Shown: positions 24,289 to 35,470, numbered from the stretch's first letter. The stretch is 64,000 nucleotides of DNA from Isoetes taiwanensis (GCA_021234155.1 JAJEKV010000052.1:4697606-4761605); one strand, 5' to 3'. Notes: generated from the letters alone by a model not told the origin. Translations and numbers: made by a program.

Positions 24289-25602
24289 GTCTGGGTGCAC
24301 AAATTTTCAAGACAACAATCTGGAAAGTCTCAAGCAGACATGTTCCTGTTGGAAATGATGAACCAAGGAGACGATACCTCTGCTCATGTCTTGGTCCATT
24401 GAAAAACGCCACTATATTTTATTGATAGTATTACCTTCTGCCTTAGATCCATCTAAAAAAGATTTAAAAATAAACAGCAGGTCATATGACGAAGAATAAA
24501 AACTACTGATATGAGCAGTACAAAAGCACTATGTCGAACGTAAAAATAAGAAAGATAAAGAATCATACCTTAGAGTTGCAACTAGATTCACAGCTGCAGA
24601 CATCTGCTAAAGCAATGTGCACAAGTGGAATGGAGGAAGTCTTTAATAAAAAACACTTTGCAACGTTGCAGCAACGAAATGCAAGTATAGCTATTTCAGG
24701 CCAGTCTGTAAGCAGATCATTTACAGGACAGGACAAAACTTTGAGAAAAATACAGCAAGGGCCCGTGAGAGCTCCAGTGCTTCACCAGCCGCTGTACAAG
24801 TAGGTAAACAAGAAAAGATGAAACGACAGCAGAGAGAAAAAAACGGATGCTTGATGTGCATCTGGTGGATAAACCTACTAATTCATCACTCTATTGATTA
24901 GTAAGTCGCCAGCAAGTGCAACTTAAATTTTCACTACTTGCCATGTCCAAAAGCAATAAAGTCCAGGGGAAGGTGCATTTCAAACCGGAAATTTAAACAA
25001 GTACCTTAAGAAACTCACGAGGAAGACAGGCAGGAATGAGCTTAAATGCTGCCTGCAAAGATGGCAGTAGGTTGGTCGATCGGCCATTGAAGAAAATTTG
25101 CGGACCCACAGCATTAAATGCAGCCCCATTCCGATGCATTTACAAACAGCCGCCCCGTATAAATCCGAACCTGTTTGCGCGGTCTTAATAATGACCTTGA
25201 CACAAAGTAAGCAACTGCATCGTTTGATGGGCCGTTCATTTTGTTGGACACACAGGCACCCACCTGACGAGCGAGCTGTCAACAAATCACTCATATCACT
25301 CACTCAACAGTCTTATGTCCATGAGAGATATTTTAGGATCATACGGCTCTGTTGCATAATCTCGAATCAGAAATACTATCTAGATGTTGCTCCAGGGGCA
25401 GGGCTCAAACGTTGTAAAGCTCTTTCTGGGTTGCCGGGCTTTTCATGGCAAAGAGAGAGACTTTTGGGTTGGCCAACAACAGAGTTAATTTAAGCTGAAA
25501 TCTCATATGATATGCATATTCCCCAAATGCGAATCCCTTCCATAAAGTACCCATCTTAAATGAATTTCAAATACAAACAAATTAGCCTAATGATTTAACT
25601 TA
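24289..25602. promoter_or_regulatory. 5' flank of the ABCB gene
   Basis: Non-coding region upstream of the ABCB ATG. A possible 5'UTR acceptor (GTGCACCCAG on the minus strand) lies two bases before the ATG, so a leader intron is possible. No TATA box or operator can be assigned with confidence. The open frame at 25098-25493 (+) shows no family features. Confidence 0.35.
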
Positions 25603-25798
25603 GGCTATGTTCCCATGCGCCTCCGACCGGACTCCAAGATTCAAGGCAAATAACCGGAGAGTTCAGAAACCCCCCTCCATTTCTGAAAAATCCAAGCCAG
25701 ACTTGGAAGTTGACCTCAAAATATGAACATGGGAACTGGCTCGACTTCAGCTTTGACAAGAAATTTCGAAGTCCGGTCTGTTTCATGGGAACGTAGCC
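25603..25798. mobile_element. Tourist-like MITE (PIF/Harbinger type)
   Basis: A 196-bp element with terminal inverted repeats GGCTATGTTCCCATG / CATGGGAACGTAGCC. The similarity weakly extends inward through ACCGGACT. It is flanked on both sides by TTA (25600-25602 and 25799-25801), the 3-bp target duplication typical of PIF/Harbinger elements. It has no coding capacity. Confidence 0.85.
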
Positions 25799-25809
25799 TT
25801 AGGCATGGA

Positions 25810-25911
25810 CATTGCTGGCCGTAGCACATATCTTAGGCATGGACTTTTATGCAACATGGGTTAATTGCACATTGCTGGCTCTAGCTCATATCTTAGGCAT
25901 GGACTTTTATG
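25810..25911. repeat. Tandem 42-bp duplication at the MULE insertion site
   Basis: Two copies (25810-25851 and 25870-25911) run from CATTGCTGG to GGCATGGACTTTTATG. The sequence after the first copy (CAACATGGGT...) also continues beyond the right end of the MULE, so the transposon entered or lies beside this target sequence. Confidence 0.8.
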
Positions 25912-26500
25912 GCTCAAGATATAAATACCCTGGTTTCGGGGATCCCGGAGCTAGAGATCCCGTCCTCCGAAATCCCCAGGCATTCTCGACGGGATCTATT
26001 CGAGGACCCCCATTTTTCGGTACTGACACATGCAGGTACCTATCAGGTCGATCCGGGCCGTCCGAAACCCCGTCGAATCTCCGCCGTCCGCAGAGATCCC
26101 CTCCTCCGGGATCACGCTCGGTGATCCCCTCCTCCGGGATCACGAGGGCCTGGTCGATATCCTCTCCCGATATCGGCCGTGGTGATCCCCACCTCCGGGA
26201 TCACATCCATGGCAGGGCCGTGATCCCATCTTCCGGGATCACGCCCCCCACGACCCCCCGTTATCCGCCACGGACGCTGGTGATCCCCGTTTCCGGAATC
26301 ACGGTCAACGGAACGGTTGTGATCCCCTCCTCCGGGATCACACCACCGGCGGCAACATCCGCCCGAGGTTGATCCCCGTCTCCTCGATCCTGCGTCCGGT
26401 GGTGACACGCCCGATATGCCCGCGATGTCCCGCCTGCTGTAATTGGGTGATCCAGCCCTCCGGGATCAGTCGGGGCTGACACGGCCGTCCGCGCCATGTC
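25911..26500. repeat. Left TIR of the MULE (~590 bp)
   Basis: Reverse complement of about 32730-33304, close to identical for the outer ~460 bp and then diverging with small indels. It is GC-rich against AT-rich surroundings. It carries seven copies of a palindromic motif (GTGATCCC, 7 nt, GGGATCAC and variants) near 26093, 26121, 26182, 26220, 26280, 26319 and 26447. The copy at 26121 has no partner in the right TIR. The long open frames reading through this segment are by-products of its composition. Confidence 0.9.
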
Positions 26501-27062
26501 ATGTGCCAAGGTGTTCATGAGTGATGCCGCCCTCAGGGATCCGGCCCGGGGCTCTCCCCGATGTGGCGCGTTTATTGCGCCAAGGTGTTCGCCCGCGGTG
26601 TTCGCGAAGTGATCCCGCCTCTCCCGATCCCACGTCCCGGCGGGTCAAATCGCTGACCGTCGGTTATCCCGCCCCTCCTAATCAAGTCCTTGCAATTACG
26701 CGTCGCCCACATGGTAGCATCGAAGCGGGCCTTTCAAATTTAAGGCTGACGACTGAATTATTACGCCGTACGTTGCCAATAATGTGGTGCCATGTAGACA
26801 AGTGATTCCGGAGGAGGGAATTCCCACTCTTCCGGAGTGCAATTTTCGGATTGCTCTGCACCCGACCTCTGCCACATTTTCTGAGAGGAGAGGTCCCGAT
26901 TCAAAGCTTTTGTCAGCCGTTTGTGTCTCGATCTGAAAAGCGCCCGGAGTTACTTTGACTTGTTTAAGGTAAAAAATCGATTGAATAGACCTCGGTCGAC
27001 CTTGGTTTACTGTTTTTTAACCTTTGCTTTGTTTTTTAACGTATTCTTGCCTGTCCTTGCAG
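26501..27062 (+). promoter_or_regulatory. Leader region of the ULP1-type MULE gene
   Basis: Subterminal region between the left TIR and the ULP1-gene ATG. A reverse-oriented variant of the palindromic motif lies near 26801-26824. A likely leader intron runs from a donor at 26969 (AAG|GTAAAA) to an acceptor at 27062 (CCTTGCAG), immediately before the ATG at 27063. The transcription start is not identifiable. Confidence 0.5.
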
Positions 27063-29367
27063 ATGGACGAATCTATTAACCTGGAAGTTAGCTTGAATAC
27101 CTCCATAAATGAGAACTGGGGGCCCGCAGATGAGGCTGCAAACTTCCTTAAGTTACCAGACTGTTTCAGAGATATAGCCGGGTTTGGATCAGATGCAGAG
27201 GTGGAATCCCCTTCCAAGGAGAAGGAAAAGCCTGATCCGACAAGAGTGGTCGAGCCCCCTGCAGATAAAAATCCAGCCTCTCTTGAGGCTCATTGGCAGG
27301 AGGATATTCATGGGGCTCAAGGGGATGGCGAGGTTGTTCGGGAAGAATTCTTGGAGCACCCACAGGAAGAGCCCCCAGACTACCGGTATGATCAGTCGGC
27401 CCGCAGATGGAGGTGCCAGGTAGACGTCTGCGATAAGAGTTACAACAGAAAGGTTGATTTAGAAAATCATAGGTTCAGGGTACACCAGATTTATGAGAAT
27501 TTCAGGCTCCCGATTCCTGAGGGTGAATCCAAGAAGAGGGACTATGGGAAGATAGTGTGGCGCCGATCTTGTGATCCCGATTTCAAGTATGCCCATAACT
27601 TGACCAAGAAACTTCAAAGGACTAGACGAGATGCAGCAGTATTGGCAGATCAACAGATAGATATTGGATTGCTTCTACCCGAAGGGCGAGCTGACTTCAT
27701 CAATTTGCAGGTTCAGAGAAAGAAAGCACAGGAGCTCGAATCCCAGGAGAAGCAAATAAGGGAAATTCGGGCTCGAATTCCTCTGAGCCATGGCAATGGG
27801 ATCACTGAGGAGGAAATTTGGCCGCCCAGCCCTAATTGGAATGCCGAGCAGGCCCAAGTGGACGCAGACGATTGGAGTGTCGAGGTTGCTGCTGCAGATG
27901 ATAATCTGAAATCTCCCCAGGTTAAAAGGAGGACACCACATCGTTCGGATGCACCATTGAAGCCGAAGCCAACTAAGGCCCGGCGAGAATCTGCTTGCAT
28001 GGCTCCCAATCATATTATTTCTGAAGAATCCGAGCCTGATGACGAAGAGGAGCCGGTTGATTCCAGTATAAAACCCAGCAGGATAAGATTTCATTATTTG
28101 TATTGCATAGATCCCTCCTTTTTATTGTTGTTCTACATCCTACCGAGAGGTCTCCAAATCGGAGAGATGGACCTTTAATTTCACATTGACATATCTAATT
28201 GTTGTGGAGAGTCCGCTACTTAAGGTGGGCAAAGAAATCGCAAAATCCGTGGAGTTCTTCATCACCGAGGTAGAGGCCCAAAAATTCCAAACAATTCCAA
28301 GTGGCCTCGGAGATTTGGCATGCGAGGTGGATGCCGACTGCATTGGAGCTTCTTTACTGTGAGTGTAATTTTGCTAGTACGTTCATACATTTGCTCAAAC
28401 AATTGGAATTCGGTTTTAATTTGCACATCCTCTCCTCGGGGTACTTGTCCATTCGATTCCTATTCGAAGAGATGTCACCATGTAATGGTTCACCCCCTGG
28501 CATTCTGGACTATTTCTAAGTGGAAGCAAAGGCAGGGTTTAGGCGGGGCATATGACCAATTTGCAAAGTTGATCCCGCCATCACCGTTTGGCAAAGGCGC
28601 TCAATGGAGAATTCACATGTTCATTACTACTACATTCTGTTAATGCAAGGTAACATCTGCTTGTCAAGTTAAAAGATCCCCTTCATTTTTTATTGTCAAG
28701 TGATTAGTTTTATCGAACTGCAGTGGCCATTGGAGCCTGTTTATATTAGTTGTTGATCAATTGGCATGCCAGAAGCTGAACAAGCCCTGGCCGTGCATTT
28801 TGCACTTTGATTCTTATGATCCCCTGCATGCAAATGTTCGAGGCTTCATAACTTTGTGAGTTATTTCAGGTCTACACATATTTATGGTTTCAACATAGGT
28901 AATTAGGTTCTTATTTTAGGGATTGAACTCGGATTACATTTCCAGGTTCTTGAGTGACCTATTCAAGAGGTGGAAGCACGAGGAATCAGCATTTCACAAT
29001 GCTCCTTGCATACTGATGGATGCTCCCCAGCAATATAACAGCTAAGATTGTGGTGTATATGTCATAAATTATGTGAATAGATTTATTCGAGATGTTTGCA
29101 GCACCAAAGATCAGGTAAATCACAATTCTGAATGACTTAAGAATTGTCACTTTTCAGATTGTCATTGCTTAAGAATTGTTCTTTTTCGGTTGTCATTACA
29201 GGGATTGGTTCCAGAAGGAAGAGATAGACAATACTCGGCAGTGTTTCATTACAGTGTTGCAGAAATTGAGTGACTGTCTAGCCCAAGGGAAATCCACTTT
29301 CTATTTGCCCGAAGGTGCCAATCAGTTCTCTCGTCCAGTTACCCGTCTGATGTTAAATGGCCTCTGA
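27063..29367 (+). pseudogene. C2H2 zinc finger + ULP1-like cysteine protease (C48), broken
   Basis: The first exon (27063 to about 28178) encodes an acidic N-terminus, one C2H2 finger (CQVDVC...HRFRVH, C-X4-C-X12-H-X4-H, about residues 119-142) and a charged, Lys/Glu-rich region. Later exons carry the catalytic core of a ULP1/SENP-type peptidase: HWSLFILVV (catalytic His, near 28729), HFDSYD (Asp), then PQQY and DCGVYV (Gln and Cys, 29028-29063). A TAA at 29043-29045 falls directly before DCGVYV. The last exon, from about 29202, ends LMLNGL* at 29367. ULP1 enzymes process SUMO-like modifiers; MULE-borne relatives have unknown roles. Splicing between 28073 and 28730 is not resolved. Confidence 0.75.
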
Positions 29368-29506
29368 AAGTAACAATGGATCTAATCTGTATACTGAATG
29401 TAATTTGAGTAAACTGTATGCACATATGAATATCTATGAATATAAGAAATGAACTTTCTATGAAATATTGGTCAATGTCCTGAAATATTGGTCATATGGG
29501 TGTAAT
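29368..29506. terminator. 3' region of the ULP1-type gene
   Basis: AT-rich segment after the stop codon, with a duplicated GAAATATTGGTCA. It probably holds the 3'UTR and polyadenylation signals of the + gene; no exact site can be fixed. Confidence 0.3.
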
Positions 29507-29842
29507 CGGGATCCCCTCCTCCGGGATCATACTCCGGATGATCCCCTCCTCCGGATCACAACATAATTAATGGGGATCCCCTCCTCCGGGATCACACGTC
29601 CGCGAAAAAAGCATTATTTAATTTCAATGGTATGGATATTATTTTCGATATTAAGGCATATTCGTTGTAGATGCCGGATGATCCCCTCCTCCGGGATCAC
29701 AACATAATTAATGGGGATCCCCTCCTCCAGGATCACACGTCCGCGAAAAAAGCATTATTTAATTTCAATGGTATGGTTACTATTTTCGATATTAAGGCAT
29801 ATTCTTCTGTAGATGCCGTGTGATCCCCACCTCCGGGATCAC
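29507..29842. repeat. Intergenic array of the MULE palindromic motif
   Basis: Six copies of the (G)GATCCC-N7-GGGATCA motif (near 29507, 29538, 29575, 29678, 29715 and 29819) lie between the 3' ends of the two convergent genes, in the same orientation as in the left TIR. Part of the array is a 140-bp tandem duplication: 29534-29673 is followed by a second copy from 29674. Confidence 0.9.
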
Positions 29843-30089
29843 ACGTCCGGTTCTTAAATATCCCAATTTAACCTCAATGGTTTGATTTCTTAAATGAGTC
29901 GCATGCTAGGATCTTTTTCTGCCCTTGACACCACTATAGCAATTACTTCCTGTAAGGATGCACGAGTCTTATCCAAGTTAAACCTTCTCTCCATTTGGGA
30001 GAGAGACTCCTCTCCCAAGCATACAATGTCAGCCACATCTTCACATGGGTTTCCCTCCCCAGGAACTATCTCCTCACACATGGCCTCAA

Positions 30090-32371
30090 CTGGTCCATGC
30101 CCCCCAAAGAATTGTCCCATATTGGGACCCAAGCACATGTAAAAGATCCCGATCTCGTAGTTGCCCGGCAATTTGCATAACCTTAACACGGTGTTTACAC
30201 AAGTTGCCCTTGGCTCCCCAAGGGCAGTCACAACATGCCCAATTCTTGTGTGCCCCGTTCACAAAGTAAGGACCTAGCCCTAGAGTGCGTTAAACTTTGC
30301 ACTACGCCTCACCTTCCTCGAAGTTGGTGAATGTGACTTGTTCATCAGCAATCTTCCTTGCACCTCGTATGGCGCACTCTATTATCTCCTCCTGGGATGT
30401 GTTTACTACAAAGCTTGCTTCCTTCATGGACCTACAACACAAAGGAATCATATAAACACAAAGGCTAGAGAGAAGGATTAGATGTGTAGGAACTATACCT
30501 GATGTATGTCATGTGTGTCTCCACGTTATTGGTTAGGATGTAGAGCAGCCAATCAATCCTCCTTCCTCGAAGTGCACGTTTAGAAATGCACAGGCGCCTC
30601 TTCAAGGCACAATGCCATGCCTCTATGGCAGCATTTGTCTCTTGGTTAGAGTGAGGGTACATCCTTGTAGCTTACTTCCTCACTAACTCTTCCAATTTCC
30701 TGGTGGCCTCTTTCCTCACAGCTTCCCTGTACTCTTCCCCATACTCATTGTCTCCAAGAGGGCCTTCTGTCCTGTACATAATGTAACCAAGCTCCTTGAA
30801 CAACTCGTTTCGAGCCACCTTGTTCTTCACATTCTTACGCAACCATTTAATCCATGCCCTCCTCACGTGCCAAATGCATATTTGCATGGGTACATTAGGG
30901 AAAACCTACAGAAATAACCAAGGTTAGTACATATGGAATCACAACCAAGGATTAAGTTTCAACAACTTACATTCTTTACAGCCTTTATCTCAGCATGGGC
31001 ATCATCCGTAATGATGCAAGAAGGTTGCCATTCAGGATCGTCTTGGCATAAGGATTCCTTTAGTGCTTGCATCCACTTTGTTATAGCTCCACTCTTTTGA
31101 GAATTGGTTAGAATGTAAGCCAATGGCAAACCATTGGAATACTCATCAAAGGCAATGAGTGTGAAAAGATAGAACCTCTTGTCATTTGTTTTGAAGGTAG
31201 AGTCCATGCAAATGGCTCTATTCTTACCAAATCTCAACATGGATTCCCTTTGGATTGGAGTCATAACTCCTAACTGAAACAAGTCTCCTTGCTCATACAT
31301 GAACACCGAATCTTGGTGTTGTTGAACCCACATATAGATGCTAGTTGGAAGATCATCATGCAGCTTCCATGTGTTACGAACAACTCCCTTTTCAACATTG
31401 TATACGTCCCGAATTTTGAGCACATCATCCCTACACATGCTTTCAGTTCCATGCACATCACGCTTCAATCTCCATCTCTCTTCATGCATGTTCATGACAC
31501 TACGTGGAGTGTGCCATTGCACAAGCTTTTCTCGGACCCAATCCTTCAATTCTCGTGAGATCCAGGGTGCTAACTTGAACTTAATTCCTCTCTCAGGGTG
31601 AATGGACTTACCATGGCAAGGCAAACCTTGGATATTCTTGTGATCAAACCCATAATAAGTGATATGTGAAAATTCTGGAAGGAGATAGAGTTGCCTGATT
31701 GTGAAATGGCACTGGCAGCCCCTACGTACACCATCTCCCCTCTGAACCCTTTTCCTGCGTCTACCCGGTGGACGTGGTCCATCCTCAACCACATGAGTGT
31801 TTGCTATCATGTCTTGAGGTCCATATGAACACCAATGTCTGTATTATGCAAATACAAGTTAATGTAGACCTAAGTGTAATTCTAACAGAACCACTTCAAA
31901 TGAATCAAAATAACTTCAAGCAAACACAATAACTTCTTGGTTCACTGAATGATGATTTCCAATTAAAAACACATGAATCTAACAATGTCTATACCTCTTC
32001 AAGGTCAAATAGGAATCTTTGTAGGGTCTTTTTAACACTCTCTCAGCCTCGGAGCTCCGGAGATAGAAGTTGCAAGGTGCTTGGGAATTCTTCTGCTCCC
32101 CAAGAATAAAATCAAGATTGAACCCAGTTGATGTGGATGTAGCAGGTCCACAGCATCATCAGCCCACCCCCTTGAATAGTAGGTACCTGATGCTCTTTAG
32201 GATACCAATGGAGATTGCCATGATCAAACAACCCATTTGGAGGTGATTCGGGCTGTATTTCAGCCCTTAGCTGTAGAAAAATACTCAAAATATAAATGGG
32301 CATGCATGTCTCTTCATTGAAATGACTTAGTAATCGATTACCTCTTCTCTCTTCTCCTCTAGTTCGTCCAT
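30090..32371 (-). pseudogene. MULE transposase with DDE core and SWIM finger, broken
   Basis: The DNA transposase of this element. The gene starts at 32371 (MDELEEKREE); exons are 32371-32342, 32270-31995 (a frameshift near 32150), 31838-30971, 30905 to about 30500, then onward. Borders are GT-AG, with introns of 65-156 bp. The MULE domain is clear: AICMDSTFKTND (first Asp), CIITDDA (second Asp), TNAAIEAWHCALKR (likely Glu). A SWIM finger (CDCPWGAKGNLCKH) lies near 30190-30220 and is typical of plant MULE transposases. In-frame stops occur at 30672-30674 (TAA, between RK and ATRMYP), at 30302-30304 (TAG) and again just downstream. It is therefore dead unless read through. The 3' end is approximate. 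Confidence 0.85.
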
Positions 32372-32729
32372 GCCTGCGGCATTCCGCTCCTCTACCAGGC
32401 TACCTCGACATGCGACAGAGAGAAACCAGAGAAACAACGTACTCAGGAGTGATCCCGGAGGATGGTCTCAGAACCTCCACGTGTCCTCATTCGAGTGGCC
32501 AGTCCGTGCATGGACTGGCAAGTTCAAACCTGGACCATTGGGTGGGTCTACGCTTCAATCTCCAACGTCCATACGCTTTCATATACCGGCCTCCGGAATC
32601 ATAGGTGCAATCAAAGTGCTGATCCTGGAGGTCGGAATCGCAACGGCTGATAACTGTCGCCGCTAACAGCCAGGCAGACGTGGCCACATCGGCCAGGTCA
32701 GCCCTGGACCTTGGCACATGACACCTCGG

Positions 32730-33304
32730 CACATGACATGGCGTGACGGCCAGGTCAGCCCCGGATCTGGGATCCCGGAGGGCGGGATCACCCAATTACA
32801 GCGTGGCGGACATCGTGGCATATCGGGTAGGTCAGCCATGGACGTGTGATCGAGGAGACGGAGATCAACCTGGTGGATAACGGCGTCGCCGGTGGTGTGA
32901 TCCCGGAGGAGGGGATCACAATCGTTCCGTTGACCGTGATTGCGGAGACGGGGATCACCAGCGTCCGTGGCGGATAACGGGGGGTCGTGGGGGGCGTGAT
33001 CCCGGAGGATGGGATCACGGACCTGCCATGGATGTGATCCCGGAGGTGGGGATCACCACGGCCGATATCGGGAGAGGATATCGACCAGGCCCTCCGAGCG
33101 TGATCCCGGAGGAGGGGATCTCTGCGGACGGCGGAGATTCGACGGGGTTTCGGACGGCCGGGATCGACCTGACAGGTACCTGCATGTGTCAGTACCGAAA
33201 AACGGGGGTCCCCGAACGGATCCCGTCGAGAATGCCTGGGGATTCCGGAGGACGGGATCTCTAGCTCCGGGATCCCCGAAACCAGGGTATTTATATCTTG
33301 AGCC
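32730..33304. repeat. Right TIR of the MULE (~575 bp)
   Basis: Inverted copy of the left TIR, with the palindromic motifs in opposite orientation (for example near 32899, 32996 and 33038). It ends CTTGAGCC at 33304, directly before the TACTTTTAT target copy. The inner part (32400-32730) has looser motif variants such as GTGATCCCGGAGGATGG near 32448. Confidence 0.9.
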
Positions 33305-33914
33305 TACTTTTATGCAACATGGGTGCATTGCTTTCTCTACCATCTATATCAGAAATTAAAAACTTGGTGAATAGTTAATCAAATTTTGGTTCTCTTAAAA
33401 CATGTTATAACAAGTTTGAACCATCCTAGGGTGGCCATCCCAATTTCTACCTTGCCTTAGCTCTGCGTAGTGGCAAATACATATTACTCCTAAAATATGC
33501 AAGCACATGACCATCGAGATGAAGATGATTCACCTAACCGACCACACATTTCCTAGTTATGATATATGCAACCTATTGTTCCTGAAGAATTTTAGGAGAT
33601 CTTACTTTTTCGGAAACTGGCTCGGCTCACGGTGATGTTTTCTCAAGTTATTTTATTGCCCTCATTCCTAGCAAAATATAGCTTTGAATTTTTATTTATT
33701 TACTTACTTATTTATTTATTTATTTTTTTTCTTTTTTATTTTTTTTCTTTTTTATTTTTATTTTTATTTTAATGCAACAGCCCAACCTTCAGTGTCATGT
33801 TATCTAGAAGCCTAGCCTATCCACGTGTCCTAAAATTTGCGACGGACACAAACAGGCCATTAGATTTTGATCTAAAGAAAAGGACAGTTAAGAACAATAA
33901 GCAAGCCCGATACC
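33305..33914. other. Gene-free spacer with T-rich low-complexity tract
   Basis: Contains the right target copy (33305-33313), then unremarkable AT-rich DNA and a low-complexity TTTA/T-rich tract at about 33690-33775. No gene was seen. Confidence 0.6.
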
Positions 33915-34610
33915 TGTTGGAAACGTCCCGCAACTGGTCCTAACCCCGGATGCTCGCCATCCTACTTTGGTCTTATTTCTGGTCGAATATCTGCCTACGT
34001 CTTATTTCTGCTCAGATCTTCTTGCCATTAAAATGTTTATGGCTGATATCGGGACCTGATATCAACCCATCCGAACTTATCCTCACAGGAATTCAAATCA
34101 TGGTCTCTAGCTTGAAAGACCAAGCGCCTAATCAAAAGACCTTTGCCTTTATGGAAAGCTTCTTGGCTTTTTTTTATTAAGTCTAGGCTGGCCGAAAAGG
34201 GAATTTACCTTTAAGAGCCTTTCAAGGGACTATAAAAGTACATACATAGAGGGATGAGACATCAAGACTCACCGCCATAGCCCTACCTCTCTTCCTCACT
34301 GATTTTCCCCTCTACTTCCAATTCTGCATAGCCAGGTCTGAGCGGGATAAAGATTTTCTGCTCCTCTTTTGAGATTATATCAATTGGTATCACACCAAGG
34401 TTTGATCTTGTGTAATAAATTCCTGCGCTATGGCCGCTAATCGCTTCAATATCTCGAAAGTGATTATATGCAAGCTATGCATAATGCTGGCTTTGTGGCA
34501 GCTCGAACGCTCTTCCTTCGTCATCTATCCATGATGATTACCAGAGACAGTTATAGCATCTAGCAATTGCATACCAATTCTTGCTCGATCCTGCGCAAAC
34601 GAATACCATC

Positions 34611-35470
34611 ATGAATGACTCTGTGCCGCCTCCTCTGCCGAGCGATCCTCCACCTGAAATTCCTCCTCCACCTCCTGTTCAAGATTCTGATGTTCCCACC
34701 GATGCTGAAAATAACCTCAAGAAAAATAAATTGTGTAAGTAGCTTGAAAAGGTGGATATGCCTTACTTCAAACGGGGTTCTGCCATAAAACCGACACAGG
34801 TTATCAGTTTCTTGGGTATTTGGGAGAAATTCTTTGAGCGCATCAAGGTGTCTGAACAAGAAAAGTTACAAGCCATGGACACTTACCTTGATGATCAAGT
34901 GCAGGTTTGGTGGCAGGGAAGGAGACGAATGGAACCTCAGATTAATTCATGGTCTGAGTTCAAGCATGCTTTTGAAGCAAATTATTTGTCTGCCGCCTAT
35001 TATAGAATCCTCCAAAAGGAATGGGACCAAATCAAACAGGAAGAAGGAGAATCTGTAGCTGATTATAATATGAAGTTTAATCACTTCGGGTCCCAAGTTC
35101 GCTATCTTAGTGAAGCTTTAGACAGGAAATCTTTGCAGAGTTGGGTCTTTTATAACCAGTGGATATGGCAGATGCAATCCAAAAAGCAGGAGCAGCTGAG
35201 AGGAAACTTAATCCTAAAGCTAGAAGGTTGGTGATATGAGAAGGAACACCATCTAGAGAACAAAAGAGGGCGAAAAGAGAAAAATATGATAATAGAAGAG
35301 ATAACAAGGATAGAAGAGGACAAGATGAATGGAAACTCGAAGGGGAACATGATTTGACAGCCAAAAGAAGAGTAATGGGTATAAGCCCCAACAGCAAGAG
35401 ACTTCCAAGGAATCAATAATTGGTTGCTATATATGTGGTGGTCCACATTATCAGACTAATTGCCCAAAGA
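34611..35470 (+). pseudogene. Ty3 Gag with zinc knuckle, broken
   Basis: The ATG at 34611 opens a Pro-rich N-terminus, with an in-frame TAG at 34740-34742. The retrotransposon Gag core follows (FLGIWEKFFERIKVS, VQVWWQGRRR, EFKHAFEANYL). The frame shifts near 35225. A CCHC knuckle (CYICGGPHYQTNC) lies at 35425-35463. It would have formed the particle that packages the element's RNA. Confidence 0.8.

Larger units (their letters stand above)
25911..33304. mobile_element. Mutator-like transposon with ULP1 gene (Kaonashi-type)
   Basis: A 7,394-bp element with long terminal inverted repeats starting GGCTCAAGATATAAATACCC. It is flanked by GACTTTTAT (25902-25910) and TACTTTTAT (33305-33313), a 9-bp target duplication with one change; 9 bp is the Mutator hallmark. 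Inside are two convergent genes: a C2H2-finger plus ULP1-type protease gene (+) and a MULE transposase with DDE and SWIM domains (-). ULP1-carrying MULEs are known in plants as Kaonashi elements (established knowledge). Both genes carry in-frame stops, so this copy looks non-autonomous. The intact TIRs and near-perfect target duplication imply a fairly recent insertion. Confidence 0.9.

Noticed and set aside
26093-26470. CRISPR-like regularly spaced palindromic repeats
   Set aside because: Spacing is irregular, the sequence lies in inverted transposon ends of a plant genome, and there are no cas genes.
25812-26805. Several long overlapping open frames in the left TIR
   Set aside because: They arise from the GC-rich palindromic repeats, occur on both strands, and have mirror copies in the right TIR; not genes.
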